Of a DNA stretch of 64,000 bases, positions 16,201 through 23,816 are shown piece by piece. Every line of letters begins with the position of its first letter. Position 1 is the first letter of the stretch. A program made the position numbers and the translations under genes. The DNA lies in assembly GCF_003610255.1 (NCBI RefSeq), contig NZ_RAPS01000001.1:7281001-7345000 (forward strand), given 5' to 3'. Origin of the DNA: Streptomyces sp. TLI_171 (GTDB lineage: Bacteria > Actinomycetota > Actinomycetes > Streptomycetales > Streptomycetaceae). The notes beneath the pieces were generated by a model. The model worked only from the letters and a program-made list of their open reading frames with translations. It was not told where the DNA came from and ran no database searches.

Positions 16201-16226
16201 CGCGGTGCACCGGACGGCACACCGCG
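16201..16226 (-). promoter_or_regulatory. Stable hairpin between polycysteine leader ORF and dioxygenase gene
   Basis: On the transcribed strand, arms CGCGGTG and CACCGCG pair perfectly. The helix extends inward through two G-U pairs and two G-C pairs to a four-base loop, giving about 11 pairs. No U-tract follows, so it is not a canonical intrinsic terminator. It sits where an attenuator or anti-RBS structure would be expected. Confidence 0.45.
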
Positions 16227-16256
16227 GAAGCGGAGAAGAGGAAAGGGGGACGGGCG

Positions 16257-16346
16257 TCAGGCGCGGCAGCGCGGACAACAACCACCGCAGCACAGCACGC
16301 ACACCGGGACCGGGCACGACGGACAACAGACGACAGCGGTACGCAT
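16257..16346 (-). CDS. Polycysteine leader peptide (29 aa)
   Basis: A small ORF ahead of the sulfur operon. The ATG at 16346 has a very strong Shine-Dalgarno (GGAAGGAGG) at ideal spacing. It encodes 29 residues, of which nine are cysteine (positions 7, 8, 11, 16, 19, 20, 23, 24, 27), with three CC pairs. Four of the cysteine codons are TGT, a poor choice for this GC-rich genome. There is no signal peptide or known domain. Cysteine-rich leader ORFs are known in mycobacteria as cysteine-responsive attenuators of downstream sulfur genes (the polycysteine uORFs such as that before cysK2), and this position fits that role. Mechanism here is inferred: ribosome stalling at Cys codons under sulfur starvation would expose or protect the downstream RNA, which includes the hairpin at 16201-16226. 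Confidence 0.75.
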   Translation of the reverse strand: MRTAVVCCPSCPVPVCVLCCGGCCPRCRA

Positions 16347-16386
16347 CGGCCCTCCTTCCGGCTCGCTGAGAGTGGGCTCGGCGCTC

Positions 16387-16416
16387 ATCGTGCTCGGGCC
16401 GCAGCCCCCCTGTCAA
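16387..16416 (-). promoter_or_regulatory. Promoter of the sulfur operon
   Basis: Minus strand: -35 TTGACA (16411-16416), 18-bp spacer, -10 CACGAT (16387-16392). It predicts a transcript that begins about 35 bases before the polycysteine ORF. Confidence 0.6.
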
Positions 16417-16638
16417 TCGTCATCTTCCCAGCTGGGAGCGGGTGTTGCGGAGTATTTCGCCGCGTTGCGGACCAGTGACGACCCCACCACGAACCCCCGT
16501 CCCCCTTGTCACACCCCCCGCCCCCGAGCAAAACTTCCGGAGCGGAAACAACCCCGCCGGCGCACCGGTCGTGTCACCGTTCGGTGCTGGGCGGGCAACA
16601 GTTGCCCGGGCGGGTGCGGCGCGGGGCGGAGCGATCTT

Positions 16639-16644
16639 TAGGCT
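16639..16644 (+). promoter_or_regulatory. -10 box of leaderless GNAT promoter
   Basis: TAGGCT, seven bases before the ATG at 16652. Confidence 0.5.
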
Positions 16645-16651
16645 GCGCCGC

Positions 16652-17437
16652 ATGAGCCTTTCCGTTGCTGCTGTCGCCGCTGCCGGTGACGCCTGGGTGT
16701 GGTCGCCGCCCGACGCCGAGGTCGTCGCCGAGGACGCCTTCACCATGGTGCGGTTGCCCGACTACTTCGACTTCGACCTCTCGCTGGTGTCGTTCACCCC
16801 GGACGGGCCGCTCGGCCCGGCCGTCGACGCGGTGCTGGCCCGCGCCCGGGCCTTCGACGTGCCGGTGCTGGACTGGCAGGTGCTGATCGGCTCCCCGCCC
16901 GGCCTGGCCGCCGAACTCGCCGCCCGCGGCGGACGGGTCAAGCTGACCCTGGAGATCCTGGCCGCCGACCTCACCTCCGGTCCACCGCCGCTGCGCGCCC
17001 CGGCCGGCGAGGTCGCCCTGCGCTGGGCCACCGACCCGGCGACGGCCCGCGACGCGGCCGCCATCCAGGTCACCGGCTTCGGCGGCGAACTCCCGCCGCC
17101 GGAGCGGCTCCTGGCCGCGGCGGCCCGCGGGGCGAAGACCGTCCCGGCCGGTGCGGGCGGCACCCTGGTCGCCCTGGTCGACGGCCGTCCCGCCGGCACC
17201 GGCGGGGTCGAAGTGGTGAACGGCGTCGCCCGACTGACCGGCGGCGTCGTCGACCCGCAGTGGCGGGGCCGGGGGATCTACCGCGCCCTGCTGCACGCCC
17301 GCCTGTCCTACGCCGTCACCCACGGCGCGACCATGGCCCTGGTCAAAGCCAACCCGGCCACCTCCGGCCCGATCCTGCGCCGCACCGGCTTCACCTCCTA
17401 CGGCCCGGAACCGGTCTACGCCGTCCCCCTGCGCTGA
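16652..17437 (+). CDS. GNAT-family N-acetyltransferase, two-domain
   Basis: A 261-residue protein. The N-terminal half (1-130) has no clear motif. The C-terminal GNAT domain has the acetyl-CoA loop VDPQWRGRGIYRALLHARLSYA (about 205-225) and ends with NPATSGPILRRTGFTSYG, typical of motif B. The substrate is unknown. The leaderless promoter fixes the start at 16652 despite a longer open frame. It diverges from the polycysteine leader of the sulfur operon across about 300 bases that contain only the two promoters. Confidence 0.8.
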   Translation: MSLSVAAVAAAGDAWVWSPPDAEVVAEDAFTMVRLPDYFDFDLSLVSFTPDGPLGPAVDAVLARARAFDVPVLDWQVLIGSPPGLAAELAARGGRVKLTLEILAADLTSGPPPLRAPAGEVALRWATDPATARDAAAIQVTGFGGELPPPERLLAAAARGAKTVPAGAGGTLVALVDGRPAGTGGVEVVNGVARLTGGVVDPQWRGRGIYRALLHARLSYAVTHGATMALVKANPATSGPILRRTGFTSYGPEPVYAVPLR

Positions 17438-17462
17438 CCGCCCGCCGGACGTGCCGTCAGGC

Positions 17463-17476
17463 GCTCCGGCCGGAGC
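17463..17476. terminator. Possible bidirectional terminator palindrome
   Basis: A perfect 14-bp palindrome, GCTCCGG followed by CCGGAGC, lies between the convergent genes 16652-17437 and 17510-17707. No U-tract. Confidence 0.3.
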
Positions 17477-17509
17477 CCGGGCGGCCGGTCCCGGGCAGGT
17501 GCGGGCCGG

Positions 17510-17707
17510 CTACTGACCGAGCAGGTGGGCGAAGTCGTTGCCCAGACCGCCCAGCATCGGGAGCGCCCCCAGGTCCGTGATCGCGCCGACCGGGATGCTG
17601 TACCCCTGGTTCGGCACCGGTCCGCCCGCCTCCTCGGCGGCGGCGGCCGTAGCGGCGGGGACGAACAGGGCGGCGGCGAACGCGAGGGCAGTGAGAGCGG
17701 AGCGCAT
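17510..17707 (-). CDS. Small secreted peptide
   Basis: A 65-residue exported peptide. The signal peptide MRSALTALAFAAALFVPAAT ends in an AAAA cleavage area. It leaves a mature peptide of about 40 residues, rich in Gly, Pro and Leu (PVPNQGYSIPVGAITDLG, then a GGLGNDFAHLLG end). There is no cysteine, so it is not a chaplin or SapB-type peptide. ATG at 17707 with GAGGAA upstream. No function recognised. Confidence 0.7.
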   Translation of the reverse strand: MRSALTALAFAAALFVPAATAAAAEEAGGPVPNQGYSIPVGAITDLGALPMLGGLGNDFAHLLGQ

Positions 17708-17997
17708 GGCGGTTCCTCGGGGCGGGCGTCCGGTGCCGGCGGCCGGCCGGCACGCGACGGATGCTGACGCAGGGTCAACGCGGGACGGACGGCACCGGTG
17801 ACGCGGTACCGCCCGTTCGGACGCAGGGCCCCGCGGCCTGCGCAGCTCCCCGGCCCCGGTTGCCCGGTCCTTGTCTCGGCTGCACGGCCGCCCGGCGGCC
17901 CGAGTCCCCGGTTTCGGCTGCGTTGCTCCCCGGGTCCTGGTGGCCTGCTTCCGGACGCCCGTGGCCGGGTCCCCCGCCGGCCGGGGCTGAGGCGCCG

Positions 17998-18762
17998 TCA
18001 GGCGGGCAGCGTCGCGAGCGTGGCGAGGATGCGCGACCAGGCGTCCTCGGTCTCGGCGGGGCGGAAGCTCGCGGGGCGGTCCGCGCAGAGGAAGCCGTGC
18101 GGGACGCCCGGGTACGTCACCAGCTCGTGCGGGGTCCTCGTGTCGGTGAGGCGGTCGGCGATCCGGGACCACTGGGCGGGTGGGACGAGCTGGTCCTCCG
18201 AGCCGACCAGGCCGAGCACCGCGGTGCCGTGGGCGGCGAGGGCGGCCGCACCGGCGGGGGAGAGGGGCGGGACGTTGTCGGCCAACGGGGTGTCGCCCTC
18301 CAGCGTCCAGCCGGGGTAGCAGGCCGCGACCACGTCCAACGGCAGCCGGGTGCCCGCGAGCAGGCCCAGGTGGCCGCCGACCGAGAAGCCGACGAACGCC
18401 CGGCCCGGGCCGGCGCCCAGCTCCGCGCCGAGCCCGAGCGCGGCGGCCGTGTCGGCGACCACCTGATCCGCGGTCACCGTGCCCAGCAGCCGGAAGCCCT
18501 CGACCCGGCCGGCGTCGTCGTACGGCAGCTCGGCCCGCTCGGCGGCCCGGCCGTAGAAGTCGGGGGCGAGCGCCGCGTACCCGGCGGCGGCCAGCCGGTC
18601 GCACGCCACGCGCACCCAGGCGGTCACGCCGAACAGCTCCATGCCGACCACCACGGTCGCCCTGGGCCGTTCCGGCCGCGGCGGCGTGGCCGCGTACACC
18701 TGCACCCCGCCGCCCGACGGCCGTACCCAGCGGCCGCGCTCCGCCTGCCCGTTCCGGTCCAT
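17998..18762 (-). CDS. Dienelactone hydrolase-family protein
   Basis: A 254-residue alpha/beta hydrolase. The family residues are in place: Glu42 (VGMELFGV), nucleophile in GFSVGG with Ser127 where classical dienelactone hydrolases have Cys, Asp190 (SEDQLVP) and His222 (PHGFLC). The Ser nucleophile suggests an esterase or other hydrolase rather than a true carboxymethylenebutenolidase. The next gene on this strand (18796-19374) is 33 bases upstream, so the two are probably co-transcribed. The stop codon lies in a one-mismatch copy of the stop-codon palindrome (17988-18000). Confidence 0.85.
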   Translation of the reverse strand: MDRNGQAERGRWVRPSGGGVQVYAATPPRPERPRATVVVGMELFGVTAWVRVACDRLAAAGYAALAPDFYGRAAERAELPYDDAGRVEGFRLLGTVTADQVVADTAAALGLGAELGAGPGRAFVGFSVGGHLGLLAGTRLPLDVVAACYPGWTLEGDTPLADNVPPLSPAGAAALAAHGTAVLGLVGSEDQLVPPAQWSRIADRLTDTRTPHELVTYPGVPHGFLCADRPASFRPAETEDAWSRILATLATLPA

Positions 18763-18795
18763 CCGCGCTCCCCCGATCGTGGTCCGACCGCCAGG

Positions 18796-19374
18796 CTACC
18801 CGGCGGGGCGGTAGGTGGTGACGGTGCCGCCGTGACTGAACGTCAGGGTCTCCACCGGTGCGAACGCCCGCGGCCGGTACTCGCCGGAGAACGCGGGGAG
18901 GCCCGCGCCGGCCACCACCGGGTACCGCTTGAAGACCAGCTCGTCGATCTCCGGCAGCAGCGCACCGGCCAGCCGGCTGCCGCCGCAGAGCCAGATGTCG
19001 CCCTCGCCGGGCTGCTCCTTCAGCGTGCGGACCAGGGCCACCGGGTCGGTGCGGACCAGCTGCACCGCCGGGTCGTCCACCGGCGGCAGCGAGGAGGACA
19101 CCACGTACTGCTTCAGGTGCGCATAGGGGCTCGTGAGCCCCGCCTCCAGGCCCGGGCGGTAGGTGCCGAGGCCCATCAGCACGGTGTCGAACCGCTTGTT
19201 GGGGGCGTCCGCCAGGCCGACCGCCGGCCGGACGTGGCTGGGCGTGGTCTCGGGGAACTCGGCGCGGAGGTACTCGACCATGTCGGGCGCCTCCGGGTAG
19301 AAGTCGAACTCGCCGGACGGGCCGGCGATGAAGCCGTCGACGGAGACGGCGACGTAGTACACGAGCTTTCGCAA
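18796..19374 (-). CDS. Dihydrofolate reductase/RibD C-terminal-like reductase
   Basis: A 192-residue protein of the RibD C-terminal domain family: LVYYVAVSVDGFIAGPSGEF at the N terminus, the nucleotide-binding strand DIWLCGGSRLAGALLPEIDE and a KRYPVVAGAGLPAF segment. These proteins use NADPH, but most streptomycete members have no known substrate. It starts at TTG (19374) with GAGAGG upstream; an internal start is possible but would remove the first conserved strand. It is divergent from a TetR gene and likely under its control. Confidence 0.82.
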   Translation of the reverse strand: MRKLVYYVAVSVDGFIAGPSGEFDFYPEAPDMVEYLRAEFPETTPSHVRPAVGLADAPNKRFDTVLMGLGTYRPGLEAGLTSPYAHLKQYVVSSSLPPVDDPAVQLVRTDPVALVRTLKEQPGEGDIWLCGGSRLAGALLPEIDELVFKRYPVVAGAGLPAFSGEYRPRAFAPVETLTFSHGGTVTTYRPAG

Positions 19375-19403
19375 GCCGCGGAACCTCTCGGTAGGGGATC
19401 ACT

Positions 19404-19459
19404 CACTCCGCAGTACTCTGCCTGGAGTGGTAAGAACGTAGCACTACGAGTGGAGTGGT
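19404..19459. promoter_or_regulatory. Candidate TetR operator region
   Basis: An inverted repeat CACTCC...GGAGTG (19404-19429) encloses an inner GCAG-TACT-CTGC. TGGAGTGGT occurs twice as a direct repeat (19423-19431, 19451-19459). It lies between the divergent reductase and TetR genes, covering where their promoters should be. Confidence 0.5.
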
Positions 19460-19467
19460 TACCAGCG

Positions 19468-20061
19468 ATGGCCCGCAGCAATCCCGAACGGAGAGCGGCC
19501 CTGCTCGACGCCGCGATCGAAGTCCTGGCCGAGGAGGGCGCCCGCGGCCTCACCTTCCGCGCCGTCGACCAGCGCGCCGCCGTCCCCGCCGGCACCGCGT
19601 CCAACTACTTCGCCAACCGCCACGCCCTGCTCACCCAGTGCGCGGCCCGCGTCTACGAACGCCTCGAACCCGACGCCGACACCCTCGCCCGCAGCCTGAC
19701 CGGGCCCCGCGACGCCGCCCGGGTGACCGAGCTGATGCACCAACTCGTCGACCGGGTCGCCGACTTCCCCACCGGCTTCCTGGCCCTGCTGGAACTGCGG
19801 CTGGCCGCCCTGCGCCGCCCGGAGCTCCGCGAGGTCCTCACCGCCCGGATCGCCGCCGACCTCCGCTTCAACGTCGACCACCACCTCGCCGCCGGCCTCC
19901 CCGGCGACGCCACCACCGTCCACCTGCTCTACCTGGCCCTCAACTGGCTGATCCTCGAACGACTCGCTCTCCCCGACCTGTTCACCCCCGACCGGCGCAC
20001 CGCCCTGGTCGACCAACTGGTCGCCCGCCTGCTCGCGGGCGAGCAGACGGGCGGAGGGTGA
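19468..20061 (+). CDS. TetR-family transcriptional regulator
   Basis: A 197-residue repressor. The N-terminal helix-turn-helix contains LLDAAIEVLAEEGARGLTFRAVDQRAAVPAGTASNYFANRHALL, the standard TetR arrangement. The C-terminal ligand domain is unique. ATG at 19468 is chosen; the frame stays open far upstream, but the family N terminus begins here. It probably represses itself and the divergent reductase/hydrolase pair through the repeats at 19404-19459. Confidence 0.88.
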   Translation: MARSNPERRAALLDAAIEVLAEEGARGLTFRAVDQRAAVPAGTASNYFANRHALLTQCAARVYERLEPDADTLARSLTGPRDAARVTELMHQLVDRVADFPTGFLALLELRLAALRRPELREVLTARIAADLRFNVDHHLAAGLPGDATTVHLLYLALNWLILERLALPDLFTPDRRTALVDQLVARLLAGEQTGGG

Positions 20062-20066
20062 GGCGG

Positions 20067-20079
20067 TGACGGGCCGTCA
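20067..20079. repeat. Stop-codon palindrome TGACG-GGC-CGTCA
   Basis: The last three bases are the stop of ligA. Confidence 0.8.
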
Positions 20080-22122
20080 GGCCCGGGGGAGGTGGGCGGC
20101 GACCAGGTCGGCGAACTCGTCGGGCGTGAGGATGCGGATGGCGAGCTCCTCGGCCTTGGCGCGCTTGGAGCCGGCCTTCTCGCCCGCGACCAGCAGGGTG
20201 GTGCGCTTGGAGACGGAGGAGGAGGCCTTGCCGCCGGCGCGCTCGATCAGCTCGTTCATCTCGTTGCGCGAGAGGGCGGCGAGCGGGCCGGTCATGCTGC
20301 CGGTGACGACCACCGCCTGGCCGCCGAGCGGGCCGGCGGCAGCGGCGGCAGCGGGCTCGGCGTCCGCGGCGGGGCGGGGCGCGGTCGGCTCGGTGACGGC
20401 GGTGCCGACGCCGAGGGCGGCCAGGCGGTCCAGCAGCGGCGCCAGCTCGGCGAGTTCGGCGACCATCAGGCGGGCCTTCTCCGGGCCCATGCCGTCGACC
20501 TCGGCGAGCGCCTCGGCGTCGGCGGCGCGGATCGCGGCCATCGAGCCGAAGTGCGCGGCGATCCGGCGCGACATGCTGCGGCCGGTGCCGCGGATGCCGA
20601 GCGCGCACAGGGCGCGGTTCAGCGGCCGGGTGCGGGCCGTCCCGATCGCGGCGAGCAGGTTGTCGGTGCTGGTCTCGCCCATCCGGTCCAGCGCCAGCAG
20701 TTGCTCGCGGGTCAGCTCGAAGACGTCCGCCAGGTCGGCGACCAGGCCCGCCTCCACCAGTTGCACGGCGCGGGTCGAGCCCAGGCCCTCGATGTCCAGC
20801 TGGTCGCGGCCCGCGGCGTAGATGATCGAGGCGACGGCCTGGCAGTTGCGGCCCCGGGCGCAGCGCCAGCGCTGCTCGGCGGTGTCGATGGCGTCCCCGC
20901 AGCGCGGGCAGGCCTCGGGGAAGACGATCGGGCGCTCCGCGCCGGTGCGCTCGTCGACCAGTGGCGCCTCCACCCGGGGGATGACGTCGCCGGCGCGGTA
21001 GACGAAGACCTGGTCGCCGAGCATCAGGCCGCGCCGTTCGATGTCGGCGGGGTTGTGGAGGGTGGCGTAGGTGACCGTCACGCCGTCGATCACCACCGGC
21101 TCCAGGACGGCGCGCGGCGCGATGATGCCGGTGCGGCCCACCGCCCACTCGACGTCGAGCAGGCGGGTGACCTTGTGCTCGGCGGCGAGCTTGCGGGCGA
21201 CCGCCCAGCGCGGCGCCCGCGAACCGGAGCCGGCCTGCTGCTGGTCGGCCGCGTCGTCCGCCTTGATCACCACACCGTCGATGCCGAACGGCAGTTCGGC
21301 GCGCAGCCCGGCGATCTCCTCGACCCGCTGCTGCACCTGCTCGACCGTCTCGCAGCGGCGCGGTGCGGCGGCCGTCGTCGCCGCGGTGTTCGCCCCGAGC
21401 GCGGCCAGGCGCTCCAGCAGGGCGCTGTGCCCCAGCTCCTCGCCGAGGCCGACGGCGTCGTACGCGAAGAAGGTCAGCTCGATCCGGTACGGCCGGTCCT
21501 TGGCCCGCAGGGTGCCGGCCGCGCCGTTGCGCGGGTTGGCGAACGGGACGGCGCCGTGCTCGGTGCGGATCTCGTTGGCGCGCTCGAACTGCTCGCGGGT
21601 GAGCAGCACCTCGCCGCGCAGCTCGACGTCCACGGCCTCGGTGAGGTGCTCGGGCAGGCCCAGCACGTCGCCCGCCGCGTGGCTGATGTCCTCGCCCGCG
21701 AGGCCGTCGCCGCGGGTGATCACCCGGCGCAGCCGCCCGCCGCGGTACCGGGCGGCGACCGCCAGCCCGTCGAGCTTCGGCTCGACGCACCAGCCGGCCG
21801 GGGCGCGGCCCAGGCGGCGCTCCAACCCGGCGGCCCAGTCGGCGAGTTCCTCCGCCGTGAAGACGTTGTCCAGCGACAGCATCGGCACGCTGTGCGGCAC
21901 ATCGCCCTGCACCGCGCCGCCCGCGACCTTCCCGGTCGGCGAGTCCGGCAGGACCTCCTGCGGGTGCGCCTGCTCGTAGGCCGCGATGGCCCGCACCAGC
22001 ACGTCGTACTCGTCGTCACCGAGCGGTGTGGCGCCGTCCGTGTAGTAGGCGGCGGCGGCCCGGGTGGCAGTGGCGACGGCGTCGGCGTACGCGCCTGAGG
22101 ACAGCAGAGCGGTCTCGGTCAT
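20077..22122 (-). CDS. ligA: NAD-dependent DNA ligase
   Basis: Seals nicks using NAD+. The 681-residue protein has the full LigA order: domain Ia (YYTDGATPLGDDEYD, 26-40), adenylation motif with Lys116 (EPKLDGLAV), OB fold, a zinc finger CPRCG...RC...NCQA near 425-445, helix-hairpin-helix repeats, and a C-terminal BRCT domain (GGQAVVVTGSM to the end). Motif VI is slightly unusual (EHKVTRLLDVEWAVGRTG). Streptomycetes typically carry a longer essential LigA (about 730 residues), and this one is shorter and somewhat divergent. It may therefore be a second, accessory ligase; that is inference. It lies 52 bases after an ATP-grasp gene of the biotin operon. Confidence 0.93.
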   Translation of the reverse strand: MTETALLSSGAYADAVATATRAAAAYYTDGATPLGDDEYDVLVRAIAAYEQAHPQEVLPDSPTGKVAGGAVQGDVPHSVPMLSLDNVFTAEELADWAAGLERRLGRAPAGWCVEPKLDGLAVAARYRGGRLRRVITRGDGLAGEDISHAAGDVLGLPEHLTEAVDVELRGEVLLTREQFERANEIRTEHGAVPFANPRNGAAGTLRAKDRPYRIELTFFAYDAVGLGEELGHSALLERLAALGANTAATTAAAPRRCETVEQVQQRVEEIAGLRAELPFGIDGVVIKADDAADQQQAGSGSRAPRWAVARKLAAEHKVTRLLDVEWAVGRTGIIAPRAVLEPVVIDGVTVTYATLHNPADIERRGLMLGDQVFVYRAGDVIPRVEAPLVDERTGAERPIVFPEACPRCGDAIDTAEQRWRCARGRNCQAVASIIYAAGRDQLDIEGLGSTRAVQLVEAGLVADLADVFELTREQLLALDRMGETSTDNLLAAIGTARTRPLNRALCALGIRGTGRSMSRRIAAHFGSMAAIRAADAEALAEVDGMGPEKARLMVAELAELAPLLDRLAALGVGTAVTEPTAPRPAADAEPAAAAAAGPLGGQAVVVTGSMTGPLAALSRNEMNELIERAGGKASSSVSKRTTLLVAGEKAGSKRAKAEELAIRILTPDEFADLVAAHLPRA

Positions 22123-22174
22123 GAGCCAATCATCGCTGGTCGCACTGACATTCGGCGGTCCGCCGACCGGGGGT

Positions 22175-23020
22175 TCAGCCGGTCCGGCCGGTCTCCAGGA
22201 AGCGGCGGATCGAGGCCGCCGTCGCGGTGACGAACGCCTCCCGGGCCGGCTCCGGCAGGACGTCCAGCGACAGGTACGGGTTGAGGTCCTCCAACTCCAC
22301 CAGCAGCAGTTCGCCGCCCGCGGTGCGGCAGGCGTCCACCCGCTGGATGCCGTGGTCGAGGGTGTTCCAGGCGATGAACCGGCGGGCGAAGGCGAGGTCG
22401 GCGTCGGTGGCCCGATAGGGCGTCAGCTCCCAGCGGCGGGCCGGGTCCGGGGCGTACAGCGCGTACTGGAAGGCGTCGTCGACGAAGTAGAACGACACCT
22501 CGTACCGGAAGTCGACCAGCGGCTGCACCAGCAGCCCGTCCCACGCCACGGCGTCCAGGGCGTCCAGGCCGGCCCGGTCGACGACGGCCAGGCCGATCGA
22601 GTCGGCGCCCGCCTTCGGCTTGACCATGTAGCGCTCGACCTCCGGCAGGCGGCCGAGGTCGGCCCGGCGGTCGACGGTGGGGATCACCGGGTACCCGGCC
22701 GCCGTCAGGTCCAACAGGTAGTCCTTGCCCGCCATGTCGCCGCGCCCGCACAGCGGGTTGTACACGCGGGTGCCGCGCGCCAGCGCCTGCCCGCGGAAGG
22801 CGTCGTACTGCTCCTGGTAGTGCAGCACCGGGCCGCTGTTGCGGACCACCACCGCGTCGAAGCCGCCCATCAGCGCGGCCGCGTCCCGCGGGTGGCAGAG
22901 CGCCAGGTCGAAGTGCTCGCGCAGCCGCGAGGTCAGGAAGATGTCCTCGTCGCAGTACCGGCGGCCCTGCGCCGGGTACCCGAGATCGGTGACGAACAGG
23001 ATGGTCGGACGGTCGCCCAC
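22175..23020 (-). CDS. ATP-grasp-like protein in the biotin operon
   Basis: A 281-residue protein starting at GTG 23020 (GAAGG six bases before). The order of elements fits the RimK/glutathione-synthetase ATP-grasp fold: an N-terminal alpha/beta domain (ILFVTDLGYPAQG, FDAVVVRNSGP), then YMVKPKAGADSIGL (nucleotide-binding lysine and loop), LVQPLVDFRYEVSFYFVDD, and VELEDLNPYLSLD, where the acidic metal ligands and Asn normally sit. Such enzymes join a carboxylate to an amine using ATP. The partner substrates are unknown. It follows bioD by 29 bases, so it is probably co-transcribed with biotin genes, but I know of no such step in biotin synthesis. Confidence 0.7.
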   Translation of the reverse strand: MGDRPTILFVTDLGYPAQGRRYCDEDIFLTSRLREHFDLALCHPRDAAALMGGFDAVVVRNSGPVLHYQEQYDAFRGQALARGTRVYNPLCGRGDMAGKDYLLDLTAAGYPVIPTVDRRADLGRLPEVERYMVKPKAGADSIGLAVVDRAGLDALDAVAWDGLLVQPLVDFRYEVSFYFVDDAFQYALYAPDPARRWELTPYRATDADLAFARRFIAWNTLDHGIQRVDACRTAGGELLLVELEDLNPYLSLDVLPEPAREAFVTATAASIRRFLETGRTG

Positions 23021-23049
23021 GGTGCCTTCGATCTCTCGCTGCCGGCGGT

Positions 23050-23784
23050 TCAGTGTTCCTGCGGCCGGTGCTCGGCCGCGAAGGCCGCGGCGTCCCAGCC
23101 GCCGCCGAGGGAGGGGGCGAGGGAGGCCGCGGCGAGGGCGCGGAACGCGGCGGGCGAGTGGCCGGCCGACCCGGCCGGGAGGGCGCCGAGGAGCGGGGCG
23201 CCGGCGGCGGTCGGGAGATCGGTGAGGTTGCAGCGGGTGGCGAGGTCGGGGGCGGCGGGCCAGGAGCCGATCACCACGCCGCGCAGCGGCAGACCGCGGT
23301 GGCGCAGGGCCTCGGCGGTCAGGGCGGTGGAGTTCAGGGTGCCCAGCCCCGCCGTGGCGACCAGCAGGACCTCGACCGGCAGGCCCGAATCCCGGCAGGC
23401 GGTGGCCATGTCGGCGAGGGTGCGCCCCTGCTCGTCGTAGCGCACCAGCAGCCCGCCGGCGCCCTCGACCAGCACGGTCGCGTGCTCGGCGGCGAGTTCC
23501 GCCACCGCCTTCGCGACGTCCTCGACCGCGAGCGTCGGCAGCCCGGCGCGGCGGGCCGCCGTGTCGGGGGCCAGCGGCTCGGGGTAGCGGGCGAGCTCCA
23601 CCGGGCGCACCAGTGGTCCGCCCAGGCGGACCACCTCGTCCACGTCGCCCGGCTCGCCCGGTTCGAGCCCGGTCTGACCGGGCTTGAGCACCGCCACCGG
23701 CGCGGTGCACAGCGCGGCGAGGGCCGCGGTGGTGACGGTCTTGCCGACCTCGGTGCCGGTGCCGGTGACGAACAGGACGGACAT
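23050..23784 (-). CDS. bioD: Dethiobiotin synthetase
   Basis: Converts 7,8-diaminopelargonate, CO2 and ATP to dethiobiotin. The 244-residue protein has the P-loop GTGTEVGKTV at 8-17, the substrate/metal segment AVLKPGQTGLE (family KPxQTG), and LVEGAGGLLVRY. The ATG at 23784 lies 32 bases after bioA. Third gene of the bioB-bioA-bioD order. Confidence 0.95.
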   Translation of the reverse strand: MSVLFVTGTGTEVGKTVTTAALAALCTAPVAVLKPGQTGLEPGEPGDVDEVVRLGGPLVRPVELARYPEPLAPDTAARRAGLPTLAVEDVAKAVAELAAEHATVLVEGAGGLLVRYDEQGRTLADMATACRDSGLPVEVLLVATAGLGTLNSTALTAEALRHRGLPLRGVVIGSWPAAPDLATRCNLTDLPTAAGAPLLGALPAGSAGHSPAAFRALAAASLAPSLGGGWDAAAFAAEHRPQEH

Positions 23785-23816
23785 GGTGCTTCCCCAGAAC
23801 GAGAGTTGACGGTGGA

